Positions 56,622-64,000 of a DNA stretch of 64,000 nucleotides are shown one piece after another. A program made the translations under genes and the position numbers. The stretch covers positions 2,619,363-2,683,362 of the forward strand of contig NC_016024.1 in NCBI RefSeq assembly GCF_000226295.1. The letters are read 5' to 3'. Below the pieces are notes generated by a model. The model had not been told where the DNA came from and searched no databases. It worked only from the letters and a program-made list of their open reading frames with translations. This DNA is from Chloracidobacterium thermophilum B. GTDB taxonomy: Bacteria > Acidobacteriota > Blastocatellia > Chloracidobacteriales > Chloracidobacteriaceae. The first letter of the stretch is position 1. Every line of letters begins with the position of its first letter.

Positions 56622-57872
56622 TTACTCCGTTGTGGGCGAGGCTACAGTCTGGCGCTCGACCTGGGTGTGCGGCAACAACCGCAGCCCATCGGCCAAGAGC
56701 ACCGGCGCCGACGAAAGCCACAGAACATCTCCCCGCCTGGCCGCGCTGAAAGCTTCATTACCGGCGTGGCGGTCACGCTTGAAGCGCATCAGCAGCGTAC
56801 AGCGGTCAGGGCCACAGACAAGCCGTTTTTCACGTCCCTTTTCACGCTGGAGGTCGCCAATGACGCGCCACGGCGTCCAGCCCGAACGAGCTTCCGTCGC
56901 GTGTTTTCCGTCCTTCCGCAGCACGAAGTAGAAAAACTTCTGGATGCGACTGGATAACCCGGTCATAGCATCGAGTTGGGCGACCAGCGGTGTTGGATGC
57001 CAGGTCAGCGCAACATGACACCAGTCCCGTTCCGGTCGCCCGGCCAGCATCCGACAGGGCCCGTTGGCCGTGCAGGGCGCGAAAATTCCACATTCTGAAA
57101 GATCTTCGAGGAGCGCGTCACGAAGCTGCATAGCCGCACGCGCACTTGCGTGCAGGGCCGGCTCGATGACACACAAACTGCCATCCGGTGCAAGGTGTTT
57201 CCTGACCAGTTCCCGCACCCAGGCAGCCGGCGGGCCGTCCTCCGGGGCACACTCGTTGAGAACGTTGGAAAGCCAGATGAAATCAGCCGCAGCGTGCGGT
57301 GGGTACTTGCCCGTACGTTTGGCATCGCCGGTGTGTGGCGTCACGTGCAGCGTCATGGCTTCATGACGCTCGGCATTGATCCAGTCGGCGGCCTGCCGCA
57401 GCAGGTCCGTCGCTTTCTGGAGGGCGGCTGGTGACATTTCGACCAGAACGATCCGCACCTGAAACGCCGCCGGCTGCAACGACGCCAGAAATGACAGCGT
57501 CGCCAGAGCCGAAGTACCCGGCCCGCAGCCCACATCCAGGACAGTGAACCGGGATTTTGCTGTGAGTTCTTTGACAACATCTGGATGCCCGCCCAGTTCA
57601 GCCAGCACCCAGGCGGCTTTGACATAGTTGCGTGGCAGAAAGTGGAACAGATAGGCCAGGCAGCGCGTGTCGTGCCAGTAATCTCCAGGAGCAGCCTCCG
57701 CGAGGTTTTGGCGCTCCCGGGTAAAATCATCGGAAAGACGCACCAGGGCACTGGCCGTCGGGCGCAGAAATGCCTTGCCGACCGGCCCACGGTCGTACTG
57801 GGCCAGCGCCTCGGGGCCAAGCAGACGCCCTACCAGATAGCGTTCCACGTGCTGCAACAAATCGTTGTTCAT
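56622..57872 (-). CDS. Rsm22-like ribosome-assembly methyltransferase
   Basis: 416 aa from the ATG at 57872; the frame is open upstream but without homology. N-terminal helices are followed by the SAM fold (FTVLDVGCGPGTSALATL, IVLVEMSPAALQKATDLL) and WLSNVLNECAPED. A cysteine group (CGIFAPC, then GPCRM and DWCH) lies near residues 275-300, as in Rsm22/METTL17 proteins, where it binds an Fe-S cluster. Relatives support small-subunit assembly, mainly in mitochondria. It stops 4 bases before the amidohydrolase start, so the two are cotranscribed. Confidence 0.8.
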   Translation of the reverse strand: MNNDLLQHVERYLVGRLLGPEALAQYDRGPVGKAFLRPTASALVRLSDDFTRERQNLAEAAPGDYWHDTRCLAYLFHFLPRNYVKAAWVLAELGGHPDVVKELTAKSRFTVLDVGCGPGTSALATLSFLASLQPAAFQVRIVLVEMSPAALQKATDLLRQAADWINAERHEAMTLHVTPHTGDAKRTGKYPPHAAADFIWLSNVLNECAPEDGPPAAWVRELVRKHLAPDGSLCVIEPALHASARAAMQLRDALLEDLSECGIFAPCTANGPCRMLAGRPERDWCHVALTWHPTPLVAQLDAMTGLSSRIQKFFYFVLRKDGKHATEARSGWTPWRVIGDLQREKGREKRLVCGPDRCTLLMRFKRDRHAGNEAFSAARRGDVLWLSSAPVLLADGLRLLPHTQVERQTVASPTTE

Positions 57873-57997
57873 CAGAGCGCAGGTCTTCAGGCTTTGCCAG
57901 AGCGCAAGCCCATTCCGGGGAAGTGGTTGTTTTGCCCGGCAAGGACGCTTATCGTTGCAAGTTCTGATTTCATCTGCCGGGAGCACAGAAGCACCCT

Positions 57998-58876
57998 ATG
58001 ATTGAAGCCTACTTCGCGGAAAAGGTTCCCGAAGTCAACCGCTGGCTTGACCAACTCATGCCGCCAGTGACGACCCCGCCGCCGCGCATTCACGAAGCCA
58101 TGCGGTACAGTCTGATGGCTGGTGGCAAGCGGCTGCGCCCCATACTCGTGCTGGCTGCCGGCGAGGTTTTTGGCGGCGCACCAGAGCGGCTCTATCCAGT
58201 GGCCTGTGCCTTCGAGATGGTTCATACCTATTCTCTCATCCACGATGACCTGCCGGCCATGGACAACGACGACCTGCGGCGGGGCATGCCAACCTGCCAC
58301 AAGCAGTTTGATGAAGCGACCGCCATTCTGGCCGGAGACGGGCTGATGACCCATGCGTTTCGGATTCTGGCTGAAATGGATGCCCCTGCCGAACAAAAAG
58401 TGCGCGTCATCCGGGAACTGGCCGTTGGGTCCGGTACGGTTGAAGGCATGATTGCCGGCCAGATTGTTGACCTCGAAGCCGAAGGAAAGCCCATTGATGC
58501 CGGGCGGCTGGCATTCATTCACCGGGCCAAAACCGGCGCGCTCATCCGTGGGGCGCTGGTTTGCGGCGGGATTGTCGCCGATGCCGCCGAAAGCGACCTG
58601 GCGCTGCTGTCCGCTTACGGCGACCGGGTGGGACTCGCTTTTCAGATTGCTGATGACATTCTTGACGAAACAGCCACGGCTGAACAGTTGGGCAAGACAC
58701 CTGGCAAGGACGCGGCAGCCGGCAAAGCGACCTATCCGGCACTGTACGGGCTGGAGGCTTCCCGGAAACAGGCCGAGGCGTTGGCCGAGGAGGCCATTGA
58801 GGTACTTGCACCGCTCGGCCAACGGGCGCAACTGCTCATCGAAATGGCGCGCTTTGTCGTAAACCGCACTTCATAG
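57998..58876 (+). CDS. ispA: polyprenyl (farnesyl/geranylgeranyl) diphosphate synthase
   Basis: 292 aa. The first Asp-rich motif is DDLPAMDNDD in YSLIHDDLPAMDNDDLRRG (about residues 84-93) and the second DDILD is near 220. GGKRLRP near 43 binds isopentenyl diphosphate. Such enzymes elongate DMAPP with IPP to farnesyl or geranylgeranyl diphosphate; chain length is not predicted here. It would feed quinone, carotenoid and undecaprenyl synthesis, and phytyl tails if the organism is phototrophic. It diverges from the Rsm22 gene by 125 bases. Confidence 0.93.
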   Translation: MIEAYFAEKVPEVNRWLDQLMPPVTTPPPRIHEAMRYSLMAGGKRLRPILVLAAGEVFGGAPERLYPVACAFEMVHTYSLIHDDLPAMDNDDLRRGMPTCHKQFDEATAILAGDGLMTHAFRILAEMDAPAEQKVRVIRELAVGSGTVEGMIAGQIVDLEAEGKPIDAGRLAFIHRAKTGALIRGALVCGGIVADAAESDLALLSAYGDRVGLAFQIADDILDETATAEQLGKTPGKDAAAGKATYPALYGLEASRKQAEALAEEAIEVLAPLGQRAQLLIEMARFVVNRTS

Positions 58877-58930
58877 CCCGGCCGGTGCGGTATTTCCTTG
58901 TCTTTCACTTTCGTCCGTGTGGAGCGTTCT

Positions 58931-59482
58931 ATGCGATACATCACGAGCTGGTTGCTTTTGTTTTTCGTGACGGGGACCCTGGTCGTGGCAGCCCAGTCCG
59001 GCATCAGGCAGGGGGATACCCGCCGTGGAAATCCTGCGTCTGAAGTGCTGGCGCCGGACTTCATAGCGCCAAGTCTGACCGATGACACCTCCATCCGCCT
59101 TTCTTCCCTGCGCGGCAAGGTGGTGGTCATGAACTTCTGGGCAAGCTGGTGTCCGCCCTGCCGCGCCGAATTTCCGCTTCTGGTCAAGCTTTATGACCGG
59201 TACAAAGAACGCGGCGTCGTCCTGTTGTCGCTCAACCTGGCCGAAGAGGCCGAAACAGCGCGCCATTTCATCCAGCAGGCAGCGCCGCCCTTCCCCGTGT
59301 ATGCCGGTGCTGTCGCCGCCGCCAAGTATGACGCTTCACGGCTGCCGACAACCTACTTCATTGACCGGGCCGGGCGCATCCGGCGGCGGGTTTCCGGGTT
59401 TCATCCCAAGCGCACGGAAGTCGAATTCTCCAGCCTCATTGACGAGCTTCTGGCCGAGCCAGCCCCGGCAGCGCAACCATGA
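58931..59482 (+). CDS. TlpA/ResA-like thioredoxin-fold protein
   Basis: 183 aa from the ATG at 58931 (GGAG about 10 bases upstream). A signal peptide or anchor (ITSWLLLFFVTGTLVVAAQ) is followed by the thioredoxin fold: APDFIAPSLTD, KVVVMNFWASWCPPCRAEFP with the redox pair WCPPC (about residues 72-76), and the cis-proline in RLPTTYFIDRAG. It is a periplasmic disulfide reductant, perhaps for cytochrome c maturation. Its stop overlaps the start of the M28 peptidase gene (ATGA), so they are translationally coupled. Confidence 0.93.
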   Translation: MRYITSWLLLFFVTGTLVVAAQSGIRQGDTRRGNPASEVLAPDFIAPSLTDDTSIRLSSLRGKVVVMNFWASWCPPCRAEFPLLVKLYDRYKERGVVLLSLNLAEEAETARHFIQQAAPPFPVYAGAVAAAKYDASRLPTTYFIDRAGRIRRRVSGFHPKRTEVEFSSLIDELLAEPAPAAQP

Positions 59483-61107
59483 AAGCCATGTCCAGACCTG
59501 CTGCACCATACCGTTTCCTGACCGCGTGCTTCGTCCTGCTCTTTCTGGCCGGCTTTGGTGGCTCGTTACCGCTTCCGTCCAACCTGGACGCCATCAGTGC
59601 CGTTCAGCTCAAACGGCATCTTTCCTTTCTGGCCTCAGCCGAGCTTGGCGGACGCTATACCCTCAGTGCCGGCAATCGCATCGCAGCGCGTTACCTGGCT
59701 GCCCAACTCGAAGCCTTCGGCTACCGGGGGGCGGCCACCGATGGCTCATTTTTCCAGAAAATTCCCTTTGTGACGCGAACCGGCGGGCAGGACTCCAGGC
59801 TGATGCTGGAGGGTGCCCCAAAACCCTTTGTCCATGGCGAGGACTTCATTCTGCGCGATCCGGCGGCAACCCTGCCCAATCTGTCGCTGGAAGCTGAGAT
59901 GGTCTTTGTTGGGTACGGGGCATCCCACCCAAAAATGGATGCTTACCAGATGGTCAATGCCGAGGGACGGATTGTTCTCTGCCTGGCAAGCGGCACGCCG
60001 GATGTTCTGGCCGGGGAAAGCCTGCCAAACGATTGGCGCGAGAAAGCTGCTCTGGAACATGGCGCACGGGCCATGTTGTTTGTCCCGGACGAAAAGCTGG
60101 CCGCGGGTTGGGACCAGGCAGCGGCGTACGCCCGCCGCCGGTCTGTCCCGCGCGTGCGCCCGAAAGCCGCTGCTACAACACCGGGTCAGCCAGCCATTCC
60201 AACCTTCCTGCTGAGTCCAGCCGCGGCTGAGTCCTTTCTGGCCCCGTTCAACCTCACCCTCGCACAAGTACACGAGGCAGCCAGAACCGGCGCAGCATTG
60301 CCATCCGTTGCTGCCCAGCGCCGCTGTACCATCCGCACGACTGAAAACGAACGGGTCGAATACGGCCAGAATGTCGTCGGTATCCTCGATGGCGCTGATC
60401 CCAAGCTCAAACACGAGTACGTCGTTCTCAGTGCCCACTATGACCACCTGCCGGCGCAGGGTGACGTCATCTTTCCCGGAGCCGACGACGACGGCTCCGG
60501 CACGGCAGCCGTTCTGGAGTTGGCCCGGGTGTTTGCCGAAGGTGAGCGCCCAAAACGCTCGATCTTCATCCTGTTCAACACCGGCGAGGAAATGGGCCTG
60601 CTTGGCTCAGGCTACTTTACTGATCAGGAACCGCTCGTGCCGCTGGAAGCCATTGTGGCGAACTTCAACATAGACATGATCGGCCGCTCCCGCCCGCCCG
60701 GTGACGACCGGCGTGAAAATGCCGAACTGACCGACCGCGACAGTGTCTTCCTCATCGGGCCGGACAAACACAGCCGCCAGCTCTTTGAGCTGAGCGAGCA
60801 GACCAATGCCGCCACAGTCCAGCTTCGGCTTGACTACACCTACAATGACGAAGCGCATCCGATGCGGCTTTTCTACCGCAGCGACCACTGGAACTTCGCC
60901 AAGCGCGGCATCCCGATTGTTTTCTATTTCACCGGCCTGCATGCCGACTACCACCGACCGACCGACACGGTGGACAAGATTGATTTCGAGAAAATGGCCC
61001 GCATCACCAAGCTGGTCTATGCAACGGCCTGGCGAACAGCCAACCGTGAGCAGCGCTTTGACCTGGATGTGTGGAAAAGCCGGGAGCGCACGACGCCGAA
61101 TCGGTAA
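59479..61107 (+). CDS. secreted M28-family metallopeptidase with PA-like insert
   Basis: 542 aa with a signal peptide (LTACFVLLFLAGFGGSLP). A PA-type insertion (about 115-260) precedes the di-zinc peptidase. Zinc ligands are visible as His in LSAHYDHLP, bridging Asp in GADDDGSGTAAVLELA, Glu of the general base in NTGEEMGLLGSGYF, Asp in NFNIDMIGRS and the last His in DYHRPTDTVD. M28 enzymes are aminopeptidases or glutaminyl cyclases; the presence of the full EE pair favours aminopeptidase. It is coupled to the TlpA gene upstream and converges on the small secreted protein. Confidence 0.93.
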   Translation: MKAMSRPAAPYRFLTACFVLLFLAGFGGSLPLPSNLDAISAVQLKRHLSFLASAELGGRYTLSAGNRIAARYLAAQLEAFGYRGAATDGSFFQKIPFVTRTGGQDSRLMLEGAPKPFVHGEDFILRDPAATLPNLSLEAEMVFVGYGASHPKMDAYQMVNAEGRIVLCLASGTPDVLAGESLPNDWREKAALEHGARAMLFVPDEKLAAGWDQAAAYARRRSVPRVRPKAAATTPGQPAIPTFLLSPAAAESFLAPFNLTLAQVHEAARTGAALPSVAAQRRCTIRTTENERVEYGQNVVGILDGADPKLKHEYVVLSAHYDHLPAQGDVIFPGADDDGSGTAAVLELARVFAEGERPKRSIFILFNTGEEMGLLGSGYFTDQEPLVPLEAIVANFNIDMIGRSRPPGDDRRENAELTDRDSVFLIGPDKHSRQLFELSEQTNAATVQLRLDYTYNDEAHPMRLFYRSDHWNFAKRGIPIVFYFTGLHADYHRPTDTVDKIDFEKMARITKLVYATAWRTANREQRFDLDVWKSRERTTPNR

Positions 61108-61123
61108 CTCCACCCTGAACCAA

Positions 61124-61167
61124 GACAGGCTGGCAACTCCCCCAACTGGGGTCGTTACCAGCCTGTC
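61124..61167. terminator. hairpin between convergent M28 peptidase and small secreted protein
   Basis: GACAGGCTGGCAAC (61124-61137) and GTTACCAGCCTGTC (61154-61167) are complementary with one mismatch, and the inner bases CCCCAACTGGGG extend the stem. There is no long T-run, but the location between two convergent stops suits a bidirectional terminator. Confidence 0.65.
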
Positions 61168-61209
61168 ATTGTCGGTTGCCTGTCGGCAGAAAACAGATGT
61201 CCGGCTGGA

Positions 61210-61545
61210 TTATTCGATCTGAAGGGCCATTTTGGAGCCTTTCATTTCGATGCGGGCAATTCTGCGGGTGCCGTCCTTGTTTGTGAACACCACCGTGTCG
61301 GCCGTTGCCGGCTTCGGCAGCTCGACCAGGGTATAGCTCGTCCGGGCCACCTCCCGGCTGCCATTCCGAATGATCAACTCACCGGGTTGTTCGTCGTCGT
61401 ACTCAAGCGTGTACGTGCCTGTTTTCACTTCCTGCCCCTGGACAGTGCAATCCCGTGGGATTACCGTCTCCCGCTTCCGTTTGGCCGCCCAAACGGGAAG
61501 ACTCAGCAACACCAGGGCCAGAGAAACCAACATGACCTGTCGCAT
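61210..61545 (-). CDS. small secreted protein, function unknown
   Basis: 111 aa from the ATG at 61545, chosen because AAAGGAG lies about 8 bases upstream; ATG at 61566 precedes that site. A clear signal peptide (RQVMLVSLALVLLSLPVWAA) leads to a small beta-rich domain (PRDCTVQGQEVKTGTYTLEY, GELIIRNGSREVARTSYTLV, DTVVFTNKDGTRRIARIEMK). No family is recognised with confidence; it resembles short secreted proteins common in Acidobacteriota. It has its own upstream region, shared with the divergent TetR gene. Confidence 0.7.
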   Translation of the reverse strand: MRQVMLVSLALVLLSLPVWAAKRKRETVIPRDCTVQGQEVKTGTYTLEYDDEQPGELIIRNGSREVARTSYTLVELPKPATADTVVFTNKDGTRRIARIEMKGSKMALQIE

Positions 61546-61619
61546 GGCTTTCACTCCTTTTGTCAACCGCGCTGCGGTTTTTTGGGCTGTGTTCGATGTG
61601 ACATGAAGCTGAGCTTTTG

Positions 61620-61662
61620 TTCATATCACCTGTATAACCAGAATATGAGCTTAGGTTCATAT
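61620..61662. promoter_or_regulatory. candidate TetR operator repeats
   Basis: ATATGA (61643-61648) and TCATAT (61657-61662) form an inverted repeat (ATATGAGCTTAGGTTCATAT), and a further TTCATAT occurs at 61620-61626. They lie in the divergent region between the small secreted protein and the TetR gene. Assignment to this TetR is inference. Confidence 0.4.
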
Positions 61663-61791
61663 TTTACAAGCCCCTTCTTCCGGCTTCTCACCTGCAGTGC
61701 TGAAAACCTGGCCTGAAAAATGTTTTGGAAGCGACACACAACCCTTTGCTAGGATGAAGGGCCAGCCTGACCGGTCTTTCCGATACGAATC

Positions 61792-62469
61792 ATGAGCGCG
61801 CCTACGAAATGCTCTCTGACTATTGGCTCAGAGCTTGGAGTTGCACTACCGAAGCAGGAACGCAGCCGTCGCACCCGTGAAAAGCTCATCCTGGCTGCCG
61901 CCCAGCTTTTCGAGGAACGAGGCTTCGAGAAAACGACCTCGAATGACATCGCGGCGGCAGCCGGTGTCAGCATTGGGTCGTTTTATGCCTACTTCTCAGA
62001 CAAGCGGCAGATTCTACTTTTGCTGTTTGAGCAGCTTATTGCCGAACGTCTGGATGCCGTCTTCAGCAATTTCACTGAAGAAGACCTGACTGGCGGCGAC
62101 CTCCGGGGTTGTATTGAACGCTGTATTCACCGCACCTTTGCCAACAAGGCGGCGACGCCAGGGCTGACCCGTCTCATTTACGACCTGGCTCCCAAGGATG
62201 AAGCCGTCGGGGCGCTGTGCCGGCGCCTGATGGAAGAATCCGTAGAAAACCTGGAGAAGTTGCTCCGCAAGGCGATGGCGCTGGGACTGACGGGCCTGAC
62301 CGATCCGCACACGGCAGCGACAACCATCGTCCACGCCGTCGAGGCGGTTGCCCGCAAATGCGTCTTTGAAGACGAATTGCCAGAGAAAGACTGGCCGCCC
62401 TACATCACCTGCCTGACAGACATGACCTATGGATTTGTCTTCGGTGCCAGGTCTCAGCTCCCGGCATAA
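61792..62469 (+). CDS. TetR/AcrR-family transcriptional regulator
   Basis: 225 aa. The N-terminal HTH is standard: RSRRTREKLILAAAQLFEERGFEKTTSNDIAAAAGVSIGSFYAYFSDK (about residues 24-72). The C-terminal ligand domain is unrelated to any specific known effector. An alternative start later in the gene (the KQERSRR region at about 21) cannot be excluded, because the first 20 residues are not conserved-looking. Likely target: its own promoter and the divergent small secreted gene, through the repeats at 61620-61662. Confidence 0.92.
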   Translation: MSAPTKCSLTIGSELGVALPKQERSRRTREKLILAAAQLFEERGFEKTTSNDIAAAAGVSIGSFYAYFSDKRQILLLLFEQLIAERLDAVFSNFTEEDLTGGDLRGCIERCIHRTFANKAATPGLTRLIYDLAPKDEAVGALCRRLMEESVENLEKLLRKAMALGLTGLTDPHTAATTIVHAVEAVARKCVFEDELPEKDWPPYITCLTDMTYGFVFGARSQLPA

Positions 62470-62518
62470 CGGCCGCAGCTTGCCCGCAAGTACTCAGGGA
62501 AAGACTGGTTAGACACTT

Positions 62519-62712
62519 TTTTCCACAGGTTTTCCACAGCTCTGCTTTTCCTCCCCTGGTGAAAAGACTTTGGCTACGTGTCTATAAGTATTGGAAAACA
62601 AGCGGCTTATCTTCTCAGATCAACCAGCAGGGAAGGTGGGGAAAGCAAGCCGGGGCTTTTACTTCATGGTTTTCCACAGTTTTTCCACAGGCAGGGGAGT
62701 TCATTATCCACA
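62519..62712 (+). other. DnaA-box cluster 1 (five same-strand boxes)
   Basis: TTTTCCACA occurs at 62519, 62530, 62670 and 62681, and a perfect TTATCCACA at 62704. Two pairs are spaced exactly 11 bases, one helical turn, and all point the same way. The region between tetR and the VWA gene is non-coding. It may be part of a replication origin or a DnaA-titration site; see also 63777-63931. Confidence 0.7.
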
Positions 62713-62737
62713 GTTGCCGGCAGTTACCGTGGAGTGG

Positions 62738-63721
62738 TCAGTCACCCTTGCGCGGGGTATAGCCAGAGCGGGTACGTACCACGAGTTTGCGCTTTCCATC
62801 CTCAGCCCGGACGGTGACGCGCCGAAAGCCCCCGCCTTGCAGGCCTTGGCTCGGAACAAACCCGATTGAGTACTGGGTACGCAGGTCGGCATTGATGGTA
62901 CGCACAATTTCTGGAAGCTCGTCCAGCGTCTTCGGGAAAAAGGCACGGCCGCCAGTTTCCTTGGCAATATCTTGGATGAGCTGGACGGAACGCTTCCGTG
63001 TCGAGCGGCCGAACAGACCGCCATCGTCATCTTCATCGGGAAAGCCGACGATATAGACCTGTACCTGATACTCCTGAAGCAGCTTGAGCATCTGCTTGCG
63101 GTCGTAGTAGCTGTCCCGCTCATCGCCGTCAGAGAAGACGACAATTGCCTTGCGGCGGTTTTTCCCCTCCTTGTCGGCGTACTCGGCAGAAAGCTGAATG
63201 GCATCGAGCAGGGCTGTTCCGCCCCCCCACACGATGTTGTCCACGGCATCCTCGATGTCTGCCGGCCGCGGTGTAAACTCTTCAGCCAGCTCAGCCCTGT
63301 TCTTGAAGTCCACCAGGAAGAACTCATCGCCTGGCTTTGCCGCACGTGCGAGAAACTTCACGGCTTCGATCACCTTCGTCCGTCGTGGACGCATGGAACC
63401 ACTCGTATCCACGACGAATCCCAGGCTCACCGGGGCTTCATCGCGGCTGAAGTACTCGATTTGCTGCTCCACCTGTTCATCATAGACACGGAAGTTTTCC
63501 TTGCGCAGATCGCCGACAAAGCGATTGTCCTGGTCGAAAACAGCCACATCGAGAACCACCAGGCTGGTATCTATGGTGAACACCTCGTCCTGTGTTGCTG
63601 ATGGGTTGGCTTTCGGGGGACGCTTGGGCGTGCGTTCCTGCCCATCCAGGCCGAGTGATGTACCTTGGAGCAGAACAAGAAGGGTGACACCAACCACGAG
63701 CCAGAATTTCGTTCCTGTCAT
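62738..63721 (-). CDS. secreted VWA-domain protein
   Basis: 327 aa from the ATG at 63721 with GGGAGGT about 10 bases upstream; the longer open frame reads through DnaA-box repeats and is not credible. A signal peptide (KFWLVVGVTLLVLLQGTSLG) is followed by a beta-sandwich (LVVLDVAVFDQDNRFVGDL) and a von Willebrand A domain with intact MIDAS: FVVDTSGSMRP, GGTALLDAI and VVFSDGDERDSYY. Such VWA proteins are typical of Acidobacteriota and thought to bind proteins extracellularly; function unknown. It is flanked by DnaA-box clusters on both sides. Confidence 0.88.
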   Translation of the reverse strand: MTGTKFWLVVGVTLLVLLQGTSLGLDGQERTPKRPPKANPSATQDEVFTIDTSLVVLDVAVFDQDNRFVGDLRKENFRVYDEQVEQQIEYFSRDEAPVSLGFVVDTSGSMRPRRTKVIEAVKFLARAAKPGDEFFLVDFKNRAELAEEFTPRPADIEDAVDNIVWGGGTALLDAIQLSAEYADKEGKNRRKAIVVFSDGDERDSYYDRKQMLKLLQEYQVQVYIVGFPDEDDDGGLFGRSTRKRSVQLIQDIAKETGGRAFFPKTLDELPEIVRTINADLRTQYSIGFVPSQGLQGGGFRRVTVRAEDGKRKLVVRTRSGYTPRKGD

Positions 63722-63776
63722 TTTGTGCCTACCTCCCGGAATCTTGTCGCCAGTGGGCTGAACTCCCTGGGTTGCC

Positions 63777-63931
63777 TGTGGATTTTTCTTGTCGCTGTGC
63801 TTTCCATGTGCTAGGTTGAACGCCGGACAACGACTTTTCATTATCTCCAAATAACTGCAAAAAAAGACTTTAGGGATTATGCCAAAGATTTCCACAGGCC
63901 TGTGGAGCATCTGTGGAAAACCTGTGGAAAA
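63777..63931. other. DnaA-box cluster 2 with AT-rich segment, possible origin of replication
   Basis: Boxes on the minus strand at 63777-63785 (TGTGGATTT), 63912-63920 and 63923-63931 (TGTGGAAAA, spacing 11), plus ATTTCCACA at 63888 on the plus strand. Between them is an AT-rich stretch (about 63830-63885, CATTATCTCC to GGATTATGCC). Together with 62519-62712 this resembles a bipartite oriC around the VWA gene. dnaA itself is not in the window. Confidence 0.55.
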
Positions 63932-64000
63932 CTTCCTTTCTCCCGGTTGAAGACAGCTCGGCATCTGCCGCGCTCAGCGTTGATTGTCAAGGGTTTGGTC

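Noticed and set aside
62591..62869. Short plus-strand frames through DnaA-box cluster 1
   Set aside because: They read through repeated TTTTCCACA and the end of the VWA gene; no coding signature.
1..64000. CRISPR arrays, IS transposases, rRNA operons
   Set aside because: No regularly spaced direct repeats, transposase genes or rRNA-like sequence were seen in the window.

Overview
The window is a GC-rich (about 60%) bacterial chromosomal segment, densely packed with genes on both strands. Its gene content points to a Gram-negative, probably thermophilic Acidobacteriota-type organism, possibly Chloracidobacterium; that identification is inference from gene content, not a database match. The supporting genes are a TonB-dependent receptor, lytic transglycosylase plus AmpG, a GH57 branching enzyme, a secreted VWA-domain protein and a primary sigma factor with a large internal insert.

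Layout. 1-11.5 kb: truncated TonB receptor, tRNA-Ser(GCU), secreted propeller-phosphoesterase, secreted CHAP protein, membrane spermidine-synthase-like protein, FtsH, Hsp20 and a GDT1-type cation transporter. 11.5-16.2 kb: a decayed accessory island holding a SNF2-helicase remnant, an AbrB antitoxin with a frameshifted PemK/MazF-like toxin, and a large DUF1156 adenine methylase containing several in-frame palindromic repeats. The island abuts the 3' end of the tmRNA gene (16202-16567). 16.9-22.2 kb: lepA, GH57 branching enzyme, lpdA, tRNA-Gln(CUG). 22.3-29.3 kb: gmd-fcl (GDP-fucose), rsmG-parA-parB with parS sites, purL. 29.3-34 kb: ppc, bioA, ferredoxin. 34-42.6 kb: a roadblock-like protein, a minus-strand run with an acyltransferase, a response regulator and three poorly known proteins, then an RDD-rhomboid pair and rpoD. 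42.9-49.3 kb: rdgB, a lone nuoI, yacG, an Imm70-like protein, panB, a phosphohexomutase and cardiolipin synthase. 49.3-57.9 kb: ampG, slt, two tandem Rpn-family nucleases, an amidohydrolase and an Rsm22-like methyltransferase. 58-64 kb: prenyl diphosphate synthase, TlpA thioredoxin, M28 peptidase, a small secreted protein, a TetR regulator and a VWA protein flanked on both sides by DnaA-box-like clusters.

Functional links. slt and ampG form a peptidoglycan-turnover pair. gmd and fcl make GDP-L-fucose for surface glycans. parA, parB and parS, together with the DnaA-box clusters about 36 kb away, suggest the window lies near a replication origin. FtsH and Hsp20 are protein quality-control factors. 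The 11.5-16.2 kb block looks like a once-larger anti-phage cassette that has mostly decayed, with the methylase still open.
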